This document shows, in pieces, positions 1 to 6,168 of a stretch of DNA of 8,426 bases; within the stretch, counting starts at the first letter, position 1, and each line of letters opens with the position of its first letter. Origin of the DNA: Candidatus Brevefilum sp. (GTDB lineage Bacteria > Chloroflexota > Anaerolineae > Anaerolineales > Anaerolineaceae). The position numbers and the translations under genes are program-made. Location of the stretch: NCBI GenBank assembly GCA_007135845.1, contig SLIC01000035.1:1-8426 (forward strand), read 5' to 3'. The notes below the pieces were generated by a model that made no database searches, was not told where the DNA came from, and saw only the letters and a program-made list of their open reading frames with translations.

Positions 1-122
1 AAGATCAAGACTTCCATCAATCCGAACAGACCATACAGCCAGGGTTTGTATTTCGTAAGCTGCCAAATGTACCACCAGGTACTGGGGCGGCTGTCAGTCT
101 TTGTGTGCGTTGCCTGGCTCAT
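1..122 (-). CDS. ABC transporter half, N-terminal fragment (partial at left edge)
   Basis: Only the first 40 codons are in the window. The frame begins at an ATG that shares an ATGA overlap with the stop of the upstream ABC exporter gene (GCATGAGCC on the minus strand), which fixes start and frame by translational coupling. The fragment opens with a polar stretch (MSQATHTKTDSRPS). It then reads WWYIWQLTKYKPWLYGLFGL, which is typical of the elbow helix and first membrane helix of a type IV ABC exporter subunit. No nucleotide-binding domain is visible because the gene leaves the window. From position and start sequence I infer that it is the second half of a heterodimeric exporter with the neighbouring gene. 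The family call is fairly safe. The transported substrate is unknown. Confidence 0.75.
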   Translation of the reverse strand, partial: MSQATHTKTDSRPSTWWYIWQLTKYKPWLYGLFGLMEVLI

Positions 123-1948
123 GCCAGCACCTCATCCATGCCCTTGCGCAGGAGATGATTGAACCGGGCGTTGGGATCCAGGGCCAAGTCCAGCCGGTTG
201 CCAAATTCAACCATCCGACCCTTTTCCAGGATCATGATTTTATCGGCGTGTTCCAGGGTCTTTAGACGGTGAGCAATGATCAGGGCTGTGCGGTTTCTGG
301 TCAGCCGTTCCACTGCCCGCTCAACCAGATTTTCTGTGGCGGGGTCCAACCGTGAGGAAGCCTCATCCAGCACAACCAGCCCGGGATCGCGCAGGAAAAT
401 GCGGGTGAATGCCAGCAGTTGTGCTTCACCAGCCGACAGGCCGGATCCCCCGGATTCCAGAACGGTATCCAGGCCGTCTTTTAAGCCAGCAAACCATTGC
501 CCCAAACCGAGTTCATGAATCCACGTCAGGATGTGATCATCCGGGATGGATAGGTCGAAAAAGGTCAGGTTATCGCGCACGCTGGCGTGGAAAAGCTCAA
601 TATTTTGCGTGACCATGCCAATCCGGCTGCGCAACACGGGTAAGGGTATTTCCTCGATATTGACCCTATCCTGATGTGCGACAGAAGTAGAGAGAAGGAT
701 CGATCCTGTCTGTGGGCAGTAGAGGCGAAAGAGAAGCTGGGTCAGGGTTGTTTTCCCGCTGCCGGTGCGCCCCAATAAACCCAATACTTCACCAGGGGCA
801 AGGGTGAAGCTGATGTCTTCAAGGACGTTTTCAAACTGGGGCTGTTCAGAATCATCACCGGCATCCTTGCTGGAAGCGTCGTTGTCGTCGTAATAAAATG
901 AGACACGATCGAAATGCAATCCTAGGGGTACCCCTTCTAACGGTAAAATCCGCATTGGCGCATCCTGTAGAAGGCCTGCTTCCCCTTTGAATTCAAATAG
1001 CTCATAGATCCGCTTGATACTCGCCAGGGATTTCTGAATATTTGAGAGCTGACGGGAGATATCTTCCAGAGGATATTCAAGCATACGGTTGTACTGGTAG
1101 ATGATGTAGACGGTACCGATGGTGATTGTGCCATTCAGAAAGAGCGTTCCGCCTACCCCCAAGGAAATCGCATTCCCGAGTGCAAAAATGAGGAACATCG
1201 TATTAAGCATGTAATTGACCATCAGACCGGCTTTGATGGCGCGTTGAAACATGTCCTGAATGCGGGCGAAGAACTGGTGCAGGGTATAGGCCCGTCCGCC
1301 ATTGGCTCGGATGTCCACAGTACCGTTCAACCTTTCTTCCAGGAAACTGAAGAAATCTGCTTCGGATTTACGTTCTGCTTCCCAGTGGGGGACGGCAATG
1401 TTTCGAAAGCGGGTCAGTACCAGCAATGAAACCAGGGCAAAGACTGTTAGCACCAGGCCAATGCGCCAATCTTCAAGGTACAGAATGACCAGTACAGCGA
1501 TGACCAGGATGCCGTTTCCCACCAACTTGAGCAAGAACTGGGAGAAGAAATCGTTGAGGGTGGTGATATCCGAGTCGATTCGGCTGATCATTTCACCTGG
1601 GGGGTGGGCTTTATGAAAGCGCATCTCCAGGTTGAGGGCATGCCGGGTGAGGTCTTCGCGCAGTGCATTGGTGGCACGCCAGCCGATATTCTGCGTATAG
1701 TATGTTGTGACGATCGCGATCCCCTGTTGAAAGATGGCGGTTACCAGGAACAGGCCACCCAGGCGCGCTAAAAAGCTGAGGGCAGCACCGGCAGTCACCG
1801 AATCGATAAAAGACCGCATGATCTGGGGTATGAGCAGCTGTAAACCCAGGTTGATAAAAATTGATGCAGCCAGAATCAACACCTGTCCCTTATGAGGCGC
1901 GAGGTAGGTTTTAAGCAGGTTGTAATAATGCGAAAATGATATTTTCAC
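119..1948 (-). CDS. ABC exporter half-transporter (membrane domain fused to ATPase domain)
   Basis: This is an inner-membrane ABC exporter half of 609 aa from the preferred GTG start. Residues 1-320 form the transmembrane domain with about six hydrophobic segments. The nucleotide-binding domain follows with every key motif intact: Walker A GRTGSGKTT (393-401), Q-loop Gln448, signature LSAGE (504-508), Walker B LVVLDEAS with catalytic Glu529, and H-loop His560. This half should therefore be ATPase-competent. The reading frame extends upstream to a TTG at 2020, but a GAAGGA Shine-Dalgarno element lies 6 nt before GTG 1948, and a TATAAT promoter sits inside the extension, so the shorter form is preferred. 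The stop overlaps the ATG of a second exporter half, which suggests a heterodimer. An acidic, low-complexity insert of about 16 residues lies between the first ATPase strands. The family is a multidrug/lipid/peptide exporter type. The substrate cannot be deduced. Confidence 0.93.
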   Translation of the reverse strand: MKISFSHYYNLLKTYLAPHKGQVLILAASIFINLGLQLLIPQIMRSFIDSVTAGAALSFLARLGGLFLVTAIFQQGIAIVTTYYTQNIGWRATNALREDLTRHALNLEMRFHKAHPPGEMISRIDSDITTLNDFFSQFLLKLVGNGILVIAVLVILYLEDWRIGLVLTVFALVSLLVLTRFRNIAVPHWEAERKSEADFFSFLEERLNGTVDIRANGGRAYTLHQFFARIQDMFQRAIKAGLMVNYMLNTMFLIFALGNAISLGVGGTLFLNGTITIGTVYIIYQYNRMLEYPLEDISRQLSNIQKSLASIKRIYELFEFKGEAGLLQDAPMRILPLEGVPLGLHFDRVSFYYDDNDASSKDAGDDSEQPQFENVLEDISFTLAPGEVLGLLGRTGSGKTTLTQLLFRLYCPQTGSILLSTSVAHQDRVNIEEIPLPVLRSRIGMVTQNIELFHASVRDNLTFFDLSIPDDHILTWIHELGLGQWFAGLKDGLDTVLESGGSGLSAGEAQLLAFTRIFLRDPGLVVLDEASSRLDPATENLVERAVERLTRNRTALIIAHRLKTLEHADKIMILEKGRMVEFGNRLDLALDPNARFNHLLRKGMDEVLA

Positions 1949-1954
1949 GAAAAA

Positions 1955-1960
1955 TCCTTC
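1955..1960 (-). promoter_or_regulatory. Ribosome binding site that sets the GTG start of the ABC exporter
   Basis: On the minus strand GAAGGA is followed by a 6-nt spacer (TTTTTC) and GTG at 1948-1946. The upstream TTG at 2020 has no comparable element, so this site decides the start. Confidence 0.8.
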
Positions 1961-1991
1961 GGAAATGCTACCAGATGGTGAACGCTCACCT

Positions 1992-2020
1992 ATTATAAAG
2001 GGCTGATTGGATATCGACAA
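1992..2020 (-). promoter_or_regulatory. Sigma70-type promoter of the ABC exporter operon
   Basis: The minus strand carries a perfect -10 TATAAT (1997-1992), a 17-bp spacer, and TTGTCG (2020-2015), which matches four of six bases of the -35 consensus. The predicted transcription start is near 1985, giving a leader of roughly 37 nt before GTG 1948. The promoter lies inside the upstream in-frame extension of the gene, which argues that the extension is not translated from this transcript. Confidence 0.7.
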
Positions 2021-2265
2021 CCAGCCCGATGGCGTGTTTTGAACAAGAATTTGTTAGTTTTAGAGTATCCTTTTATATGACCGGGTAAAACCAGACTCGT
2101 AATTTTTTCAAAAGGATTTTGATGTACAACGCAGCGTGTAGACTGTTACACAAAGGTTGGGACCGTCCTAATGTATCAACCAGCCATTGATTGACCAAGA
2201 ATAGTTACAGAACATTTTTTACCAGCTGCCAATCGCCTGAATGGATTCAATCAAATGTCCTCAGA
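2021..2265. other. Gene-free gap between DUF6159-like gene and ABC exporter promoter
   Basis: I see no credible coding sequence here. The stretch is AT-rich in places. It contains a short AT hairpin (TCAAAA, TCC, TTTTGA on the minus strand, around 2107-2121), but no GC-rich stem followed by a T run, so I cannot name a terminator for the DUF6159-like gene. The ABC promoter abuts its left end. Confidence 0.5.
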
Positions 2266-3114
2266 TTACGGGTTGATCGCACCCCGGATCATGCTTTCTT
2301 CAAACAGCCCGACCTGCCCTTCAGCCGCGTAGGCATAGACTGCGGCGGAGAAGATGCCGCTGAGGGTGGTACTGAGCAGGCTGACGATCATAATGAAGAG
2401 AACCAGCAGGATGCCAAACAAGATGCCTGGGATGAGGCTCTCGATCAGGAGGGATAAGCCCACGCCTAACCCGATTAGAATCAGGCCGCCCACCATGCCA
2501 ATTAGCGTGAATACCAATCCGATCGAGAGGGTGCCTGAGATTTGCTCACCCCAACTGCGTTTGAGCAATTCCCAACTGCGCTTTACGGCTTGGATGGGTC
2601 CCAAGCCTTCAACGGCCACGACCGGTACGACCAGAAAGGTGATCACATTCCAGGCAGCACCCAGCAGGGATGCGATAAAGGTGCCAATGCCCTGGCCTTG
2701 TTTTTTCGAGCTTCTGGAAAGCATGTTCAGGACCAGGCCGACTGTAGCGGAGAGCAGCGCCCAGCCAAGGATTGGCATAAAGCGCTCTCGGGCAACCCGG
2801 TAGCCGTCTTTGACTGTTGGAGTACCGCCGCGCAGGCGGATCATTGCTGCCCCGACCAGGGCGGTGCTGTTGTAATACACCACCGTGTACTGCACCAGGT
2901 AGAACAGGAACAGCACGACATAACCGAAGATCGGCATCCCGGTGTCGAAAACAGTGTCTAGAAAATTGCCCACCAGGGTTGGGATTAAAAAGGTCAGCGT
3001 GACGAAGATCATCACCACTGAGGAAATAATAGGAAAGATGAGTAAATGTTTATCAAGCTTGAGGACTTCCAGGCTGGCTTTGACCAACGTCCAACTGCGT
3101 TTAATGCGTTCCAT
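2266..3114 (-). CDS. DUF6159-like multi-pass membrane protein
   Basis: This is a predicted integral membrane protein of 282 aa with no known enzymatic role. Its opening (MERIKRSWTLVKASLEVLK, then DKHLLIFPIIS) and overall layout match my recollection of the DUF6159 family. Numbered from ATG 3114, hydrophobic segments lie near residues 25-50, 62-80, 113-132, 145-170, 195-225 and 228-260. A Lys-Arg-Ser-Trp motif occurs at the N-terminus (residues 5-8) and twice in the central amphipathic stretch (178-181 and 185-188), suggesting an internal duplication of membrane-interface helices. An in-frame ATG at 3129 exists, but AAAGGA sits 6 nt before ATG 3114, so the shorter start is chosen. It has its own strong promoter, so it is transcribed apart from the glucosidase upstream. 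There are no catalytic residues to point to. A role in membrane organisation or transport would be a guess. Confidence 0.85.
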   Translation of the reverse strand: MERIKRSWTLVKASLEVLKLDKHLLIFPIISSVVMIFVTLTFLIPTLVGNFLDTVFDTGMPIFGYVVLFLFYLVQYTVVYYNSTALVGAAMIRLRGGTPTVKDGYRVARERFMPILGWALLSATVGLVLNMLSRSSKKQGQGIGTFIASLLGAAWNVITFLVVPVVAVEGLGPIQAVKRSWELLKRSWGEQISGTLSIGLVFTLIGMVGGLILIGLGVGLSLLIESLIPGILFGILLVLFIMIVSLLSTTLSGIFSAAVYAYAAEGQVGLFEESMIRGAINP

Positions 3115-3120
3115 GATGCG

Positions 3121-3126
3121 TCCTTT
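3121..3126 (-). promoter_or_regulatory. Ribosome binding site that sets the start of the DUF6159-like gene
   Basis: AAAGGA on the minus strand lies 6 nt upstream of ATG 3114. It falls within codons 2-3 of the longer frame from ATG 3129, which has no Shine-Dalgarno sequence of its own. Confidence 0.8.
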
Positions 3127-3152
3127 CATTGATTAGAAGATAATTAATCCCC

Positions 3153-3182
3153 ATTATAATTTGATGCCGTTGTGGCTGTCAA
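3153..3182 (-). promoter_or_regulatory. Full-consensus sigma70 promoter of the DUF6159-like gene
   Basis: The minus strand shows a perfect -35 TTGACA (3182-3177), an 18-bp spacer, and a perfect -10 TATAAT (3158-3153). Initiation is predicted near 3146, leaving a leader of about 32 nt to ATG 3114. All twelve hexamer bases match consensus, so strong housekeeping-type transcription is expected. I see no clear operator palindrome over it. Confidence 0.88.
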
Positions 3183-3217
3183 ACAAGGACGAGATTGTGA
3201 ATGGGGAATAGGGCTGG

Positions 3218-3328
3218 GTATTAGGAAACAGGTAATTAGGCAATTAGGAACAAGGCAACTAAGTAATAGGAATCAGGTAACCAGGTAATAGGAATCAGGT
3301 AACTAGGTATTAGGAATCAGGTAATTGA
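3218..3328. repeat. Degenerate tandem repeat, five units of about 22 bp
   Basis: Five consecutive units start at 3218, 3240, 3263, 3285 and 3307. The last three are exactly 22 bp long and the second is 23 bp. The shared core on the plus strand is GTAATAGGAATCAGG followed by TAAC/T and TAG. Units three and four differ by one or two bases, while the first two are more diverged. The array lies between the glucosidase stop and the DUF6159-like promoter and has no open frame of note. It looks like an intergenic satellite-type repeat of unknown role. Confidence 0.85.
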
Positions 3329-3334
3329 GTCATC

Positions 3335-3360
3335 AGAGCCAATGAAGTAGCGGCTCATGA
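3335..3360. other. Small imperfect hairpin at the centre of the repeat region
   Basis: GAGCC (3336-3340) and GGCTC (3352-3356) form a perfect 5-bp inverted repeat around an 11-nt loop. Flanking TCAT and ATGA extend the pairing by four more base pairs with a 2-nt bulge on the left side. The hairpin sits between the forward repeat array and its inverted counterpart. Confidence 0.55.
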
Positions 3361-3365
3361 ATAAA

Positions 3366-3420
3366 TCCTAATACCCAATACCTAATCACTAATACCTTTG
3401 GCCCACTACCTAATACCTAC
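3366..3420. repeat. Inverted arm of the repeat region, abutting the glucosidase stop
   Basis: This stretch carries several copies of the same word in opposite orientation (CCTAATACC, CCAATACC, CTAATACC, CCTAATACC). TCCTAATACC at 3366-3375 is the exact reverse complement of GGTATTAGGA at 3306-3315 and 3217-3226. CCTAATACCTA at 3409-3419 is the exact reverse complement of TAGGTATTAGG at 3304-3314. Together with the forward array it could fold into a long composite stem, and it begins only 2 nt past the TAG stop of the glucosidase gene. Confidence 0.75.
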
Positions 3421-3421
3421 T

Positions 3422-5038
3422 CTATCCATCAACCTGGTATACCGCGCCGGAAACGGGAGGGAGGGCAAGTGCCCAACCGGCATCGGTGTGGGTGAAGCTG
3501 GCGCCTTGGGGCACATCCAGCGCAGCAGGCTTGGTGCTGAAGGCGTCCCCTGGGAGGATCACCTGGGCGGCGTGTTTGGCCGGGTTAAGTGCCACCAGCA
3601 CCCGCTGGTTACCCTTCGCCCGGGTGTATACAAAGGGCAGTTTGCCGCTCTTGGCATAAACGACGGAGAAATCTGCGTCAGCTTCCAGGGCTTCAATCGA
3701 TTGACGCATTTTGATCAATGACCGTACCCGGTTGAGAAGCGATTGGGCATCCTCTTCCTGTTCAGCTACGGAAGGATAGATAGGTGACGGGTCAATGGGC
3801 AGGTAAAGGTTTTCTGCAGGTGCATTCGAGAAGCCGGCATTTATTTCTAGTGACCATTGCATGGGGGTGCGGGCACCAGTGCGCTCGAATCCGCCCTCCT
3901 TGGAGGGAAGGTCATAGGAACGCATGCCAATTTCATCACCGTAGTAAATAAAGGGTGTACCAGGCATGGTCAGCAGAAAAAGGTAGATCAGTTTCATTTG
4001 GGCAGTGTCTCGATCGTTTGCCAGGCGTGGTGTTTCGTCGTGGTTGCCGGTGATCAGGGCAATATAACCCTGGTCGTTGCTTGCTTCCCAATAGGGTACG
4101 TATTCATCCAGGAAAGCCCAGATATCCCCATGCCCCAATTCATCAAAGAACGACCAGGCATAGGGGTCACGATGGCGTCCCTCACCGCGCCGTCTGAACA
4201 ACGAGACCCAGCCAGGGCTGTTAAACCCCAGCAGGAAATCCGAGTGAAAGCCAGCTGGGATGGATTGGTCGGGGCGGCCCCATTCGGCAATCATCGCGGC
4301 TTCTGGATAAGCTTCATCCAGCCAATCGCGGATCCAGCGCCAGAAACGGGCTGTTTCCCGTTTATCCGGATCACGCTTGACCAATGACATGGCCATATCC
4401 ACCCGAAAGCCGCTAGCACCTTTATCCAGCCAGAATTTCATGACGTTTTTCATCTCCTGGCGCACTTGCTGTGGCCCGGGGGCATCCACTGGCTGCATCC
4501 AGGGGTAGGCCGGGTCTGTTTGGGCAAATCCGTAATTGAGGGCCGGTTGAATAGCGAAGAAGTTGACGATGTAAGCGCCATTACGTTGGGATATTCCCCG
4601 GATGATGGGTAAATCTGGCTGGGGCTCCTCCCAAATAGAATTGTTCCAGATATAGTAGTCGGTATGTGGGTTTTGCTCGTGTTTCTGGGAGGCTTTGAAC
4701 CAGGCGTGTTCAGAAGAAGTGTGCCCCGGTACTAGGTCCAGCAATATGCGGATACCGCGCTGCTTGGCCTCAGCAAACAAGCGTTCCAGGTCTTCGTTGG
4801 TGCCATAGCGCGGTGCAACCTGGTAGTAATCGGCCACGTCATAACCAGCATCTTCAAAGGGAGAGACAAAGCATGGGTTGATCCAGACTGCGTTAACACC
4901 CAATGAGGCAATATAGTCCAGTTTTTCGATGATGCCCGGTATATCCCCGATGCCGTCATCATTGGAGTCATAAAAGGATTGGGGGTAGATCTGGTAAAAA
5001 ACGGCTTTTTCCATCCAGGCAGGTGAATTTTTGATCAT
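3422..5038 (-). CDS. GH13 family alpha-glucosidase / alpha-amylase-type enzyme
   Basis: This 538-aa glycoside hydrolase family 13 enzyme has no signal peptide, so it should act in the cytoplasm on imported alpha-glucosides or maltodextrins. The N-terminal (beta/alpha)8 barrel starts at once (AVFYQIYPQSFYDSNDDGIGD), including a calcium-site-like DSNDDGIGD at 24-32. The conserved regions are visible: GVNAVWINP (47-55), DLVPGHTS (101-108), GFRVDMAM with nucleophile Asp214, MIAEWG with acid/base Glu252, and GNHDETPR with transition-state Asp334, then TPFIYYGDE (361-369). RTPMQW at 390-395 is typical of oligo-1,6-glucosidase, alpha-glucosidase and trehalose synthase relatives. The usual Asn before the region I His is Gly105. 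The last 90 or so residues form a small beta domain. AAAGGA lies 9 nt before the ATG. It follows the transglutaminase-like gene at 44 nt or less and is probably cotranscribed. Exact substrate specificity is not determined. Confidence 0.9.
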   Translation of the reverse strand: MIKNSPAWMEKAVFYQIYPQSFYDSNDDGIGDIPGIIEKLDYIASLGVNAVWINPCFVSPFEDAGYDVADYYQVAPRYGTNEDLERLFAEAKQRGIRILLDLVPGHTSSEHAWFKASQKHEQNPHTDYYIWNNSIWEEPQPDLPIIRGISQRNGAYIVNFFAIQPALNYGFAQTDPAYPWMQPVDAPGPQQVRQEMKNVMKFWLDKGASGFRVDMAMSLVKRDPDKRETARFWRWIRDWLDEAYPEAAMIAEWGRPDQSIPAGFHSDFLLGFNSPGWVSLFRRRGEGRHRDPYAWSFFDELGHGDIWAFLDEYVPYWEASNDQGYIALITGNHDETPRLANDRDTAQMKLIYLFLLTMPGTPFIYYGDEIGMRSYDLPSKEGGFERTGARTPMQWSLEINAGFSNAPAENLYLPIDPSPIYPSVAEQEEDAQSLLNRVRSLIKMRQSIEALEADADFSVVYAKSGKLPFVYTRAKGNQRVLVALNPAKHAAQVILPGDAFSTKPAALDVPQGASFTHTDAGWALALPPVSGAVYQVDG

Positions 5039-5047
5039 TGATGAAGT

Positions 5048-5053
5048 TCCTTT
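5048..5053 (-). promoter_or_regulatory. Ribosome binding site of the GH13 gene
   Basis: AAAGGA on the minus strand stands 9 nt from ATG 5038, a slightly long but usable spacing. I see no good promoter between the preceding stop and this site, which favours cotranscription with the upstream gene. Confidence 0.65.
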
Positions 5054-5082
5054 CGTATAGCTTATTATTGATGGTGATCGGG

Positions 5083-5916
5083 TTAGTGTTGATCTTGATG
5101 AGTGATAAACACCGTCCGTAACGAGTTGAAATTGATAGGTTCGGTGTTGCAGATATGCGCGATATGGTCAATCAATGCCTGGTCAGTGTTGCTCATTTCG
5201 GCAAAGCTTTTTTTGATCATCTTGATGTCATCCCATGGCAGGAGCTCGATTTTGTTCAGTGAAAGGAAATCTCGGATCACGTTCCCTATGATAAAATCCA
5301 TCCCGTGCATGTCAAAGATGCCGAATAGATGTGGGTCTGCCCCATTTGATTGGCACTGTAGCCAGGCTTCTCCACCGGTGACGAACCTCTCACGGGGCAT
5401 ATCCAGTGGGTTAAAGTCGATGGCCAGGGCTTCACACTGCAAGTCATCAAGCTGGGCGTCAACCATCACCCAGCGTTTGTCTCCTGTATGCCAATATTCA
5501 CACACCCAGTGATCTTCAAAGCGATTGGGGGTGAAATAAGTGCCAAAACCAGCCCGTGCCCGGGCGGGGATGCCTCTGTGACGCAAAATCGCGGTTAACA
5601 GCAATGAAAAGTCACGGCAAGTGCCAACTGTCTTTACTAAGGGGGACCGGGGTTGGGTTAAGGCGGCATCCTGCAGCTCGAAGATTTTTTCCAGGCGATC
5701 GCTAACTTTGCGGATGTTAGCTTCTTCCTGACGGGTCTGATCAAGCATGACCCCATACCGCCCAGCCCAATGCAGGTGGAGCATCACACCCTGGATGACT
5801 TGGACGATCCCCGCGAGATCCGGCGGCAGGTCATCAAGCCTGGTTGCATATGGGCCAGGATCACTGATCTGTCCCTGTTGTGCGTAAAACGCTAGGGGGT
5901 TGAGAGAAGGTTCCAT
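5083..5916 (-). CDS. Transglutaminase-like cysteine protease-fold protein
   Basis: This is a 277-aa protein with a transglutaminase-like core. The catalytic triad is recognisable: Cys100 in VGTCRDFSLLLTAILRHRGI, His136 in EDHWVCEYW, and Asp153 in WVMVDAQLDD. These follow the usual order and spacing of the family, whose bacterial members are mostly proteases, amidases or of unknown role. No signal peptide or membrane helix is seen, so it should be cytoplasmic. The regions before the triad (about 95 residues) and after it (about 120 residues) are not assigned. A longer frame begins with TTG at 5940, but a TATAAT lies across that extension, so ATG 5916 is preferred. That ATG has no Shine-Dalgarno sequence and sits only 10 nt from the -10 box. 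The gene is followed by the GH13 gene after 44 nt, suggesting a two-gene operon. The substrate is unknown. Confidence 0.85.
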   Translation of the reverse strand: MEPSLNPLAFYAQQGQISDPGPYATRLDDLPPDLAGIVQVIQGVMLHLHWAGRYGVMLDQTRQEEANIRKVSDRLEKIFELQDAALTQPRSPLVKTVGTCRDFSLLLTAILRHRGIPARARAGFGTYFTPNRFEDHWVCEYWHTGDKRWVMVDAQLDDLQCEALAIDFNPLDMPRERFVTGGEAWLQCQSNGADPHLFGIFDMHGMDFIIGNVIRDFLSLNKIELLPWDDIKMIKKSFAEMSNTDQALIDHIAHICNTEPINFNSLRTVFITHQDQH

Positions 5917-5926
5917 CGTGATGTCA

Positions 5927-5932
5927 ATTATA
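5927..5932 (-). promoter_or_regulatory. -10 element of the transglutaminase-like/GH13 operon
   Basis: A perfect TATAAT on the minus strand lies 10 nt before ATG 5916. The -35 region at standard spacing is AT-rich but does not match consensus. Initiation 6-9 nt downstream of the -10 would place the 5' end 1-4 nt before the ATG, giving a leaderless or near-leaderless mRNA. Confidence 0.5.
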
Positions 5933-5992
5933 AACGACAAAGAACAGTTTTTTATCCGCAGGTGTGCTTTTTTTGCATCAATTCTCCTGCAG

Positions 5993-6022
5993 TTGGGTTG
6001 GGGCTGTTGTGTGTGCTATAAT
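5993..6022 (+). promoter_or_regulatory. Extended -10 promoter of the radical SAM operon
   Basis: The plus strand carries TGCTATAAT (6014-6022), a perfect -10 with the TGn extension. A weak -35 TTGGGT lies at 5993-5998 with an 18-bp spacer. Initiation is predicted near 6029, facing away from the transglutaminase-like gene. This leaves an untranslated leader of about 140 nt before GTG 6169. Confidence 0.65.
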
Positions 6023-6157
6023 GACTCAATATAGGCATGTCAACAGATTGGGGTTTATGCGTTGAACATCGCAGCGTCCTTATGTAAGTACGTGCAGCAT
6101 ATAACCTCAAAAGTTCGGTTTTATTGGTAGTCCATCATAAATCAATAGATTTGTATT

Positions 6158-6163
6158 AAGGAG
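6158..6163 (+). promoter_or_regulatory. Ribosome binding site that sets the radical SAM start
   Basis: AAGGAG is followed by a 5-nt spacer and GTG at 6169. The alternative GTG at 6163 overlaps the last base of this site and so cannot be its start codon. Confidence 0.85.
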
Positions 6164-6168
6164 TGCCT

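Noticed and set aside
1949..2020. N-terminal extension of the ABC exporter from a TTG at 2020
   Set aside because: It has no Shine-Dalgarno element, contains the -10 box of a good promoter, and a well-spaced GAAGGA points to GTG 1948.
2107..2121. Intrinsic terminator after the DUF6159-like gene
   Set aside because: The hairpin is purely AT-rich, and on the transcribed strand it is followed by A rather than U residues.
2354..2803. 149-codon plus-strand open frame opposite the DUF6159-like gene
   Set aside because: It is antisense to a clear membrane protein gene, is rich in Arg, Pro and Thr as expected from a shadow frame, and has no recognisable domain.
3218..3420. CRISPR array
   Set aside because: Units are contiguous with no unique spacers, are degenerate, and no cas gene is nearby.
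3857..4387. 176-codon plus-strand open frame opposite the GH13 gene
   Set aside because: It lies wholly within the catalytic barrel coding region on the other strand and has no family resemblance.
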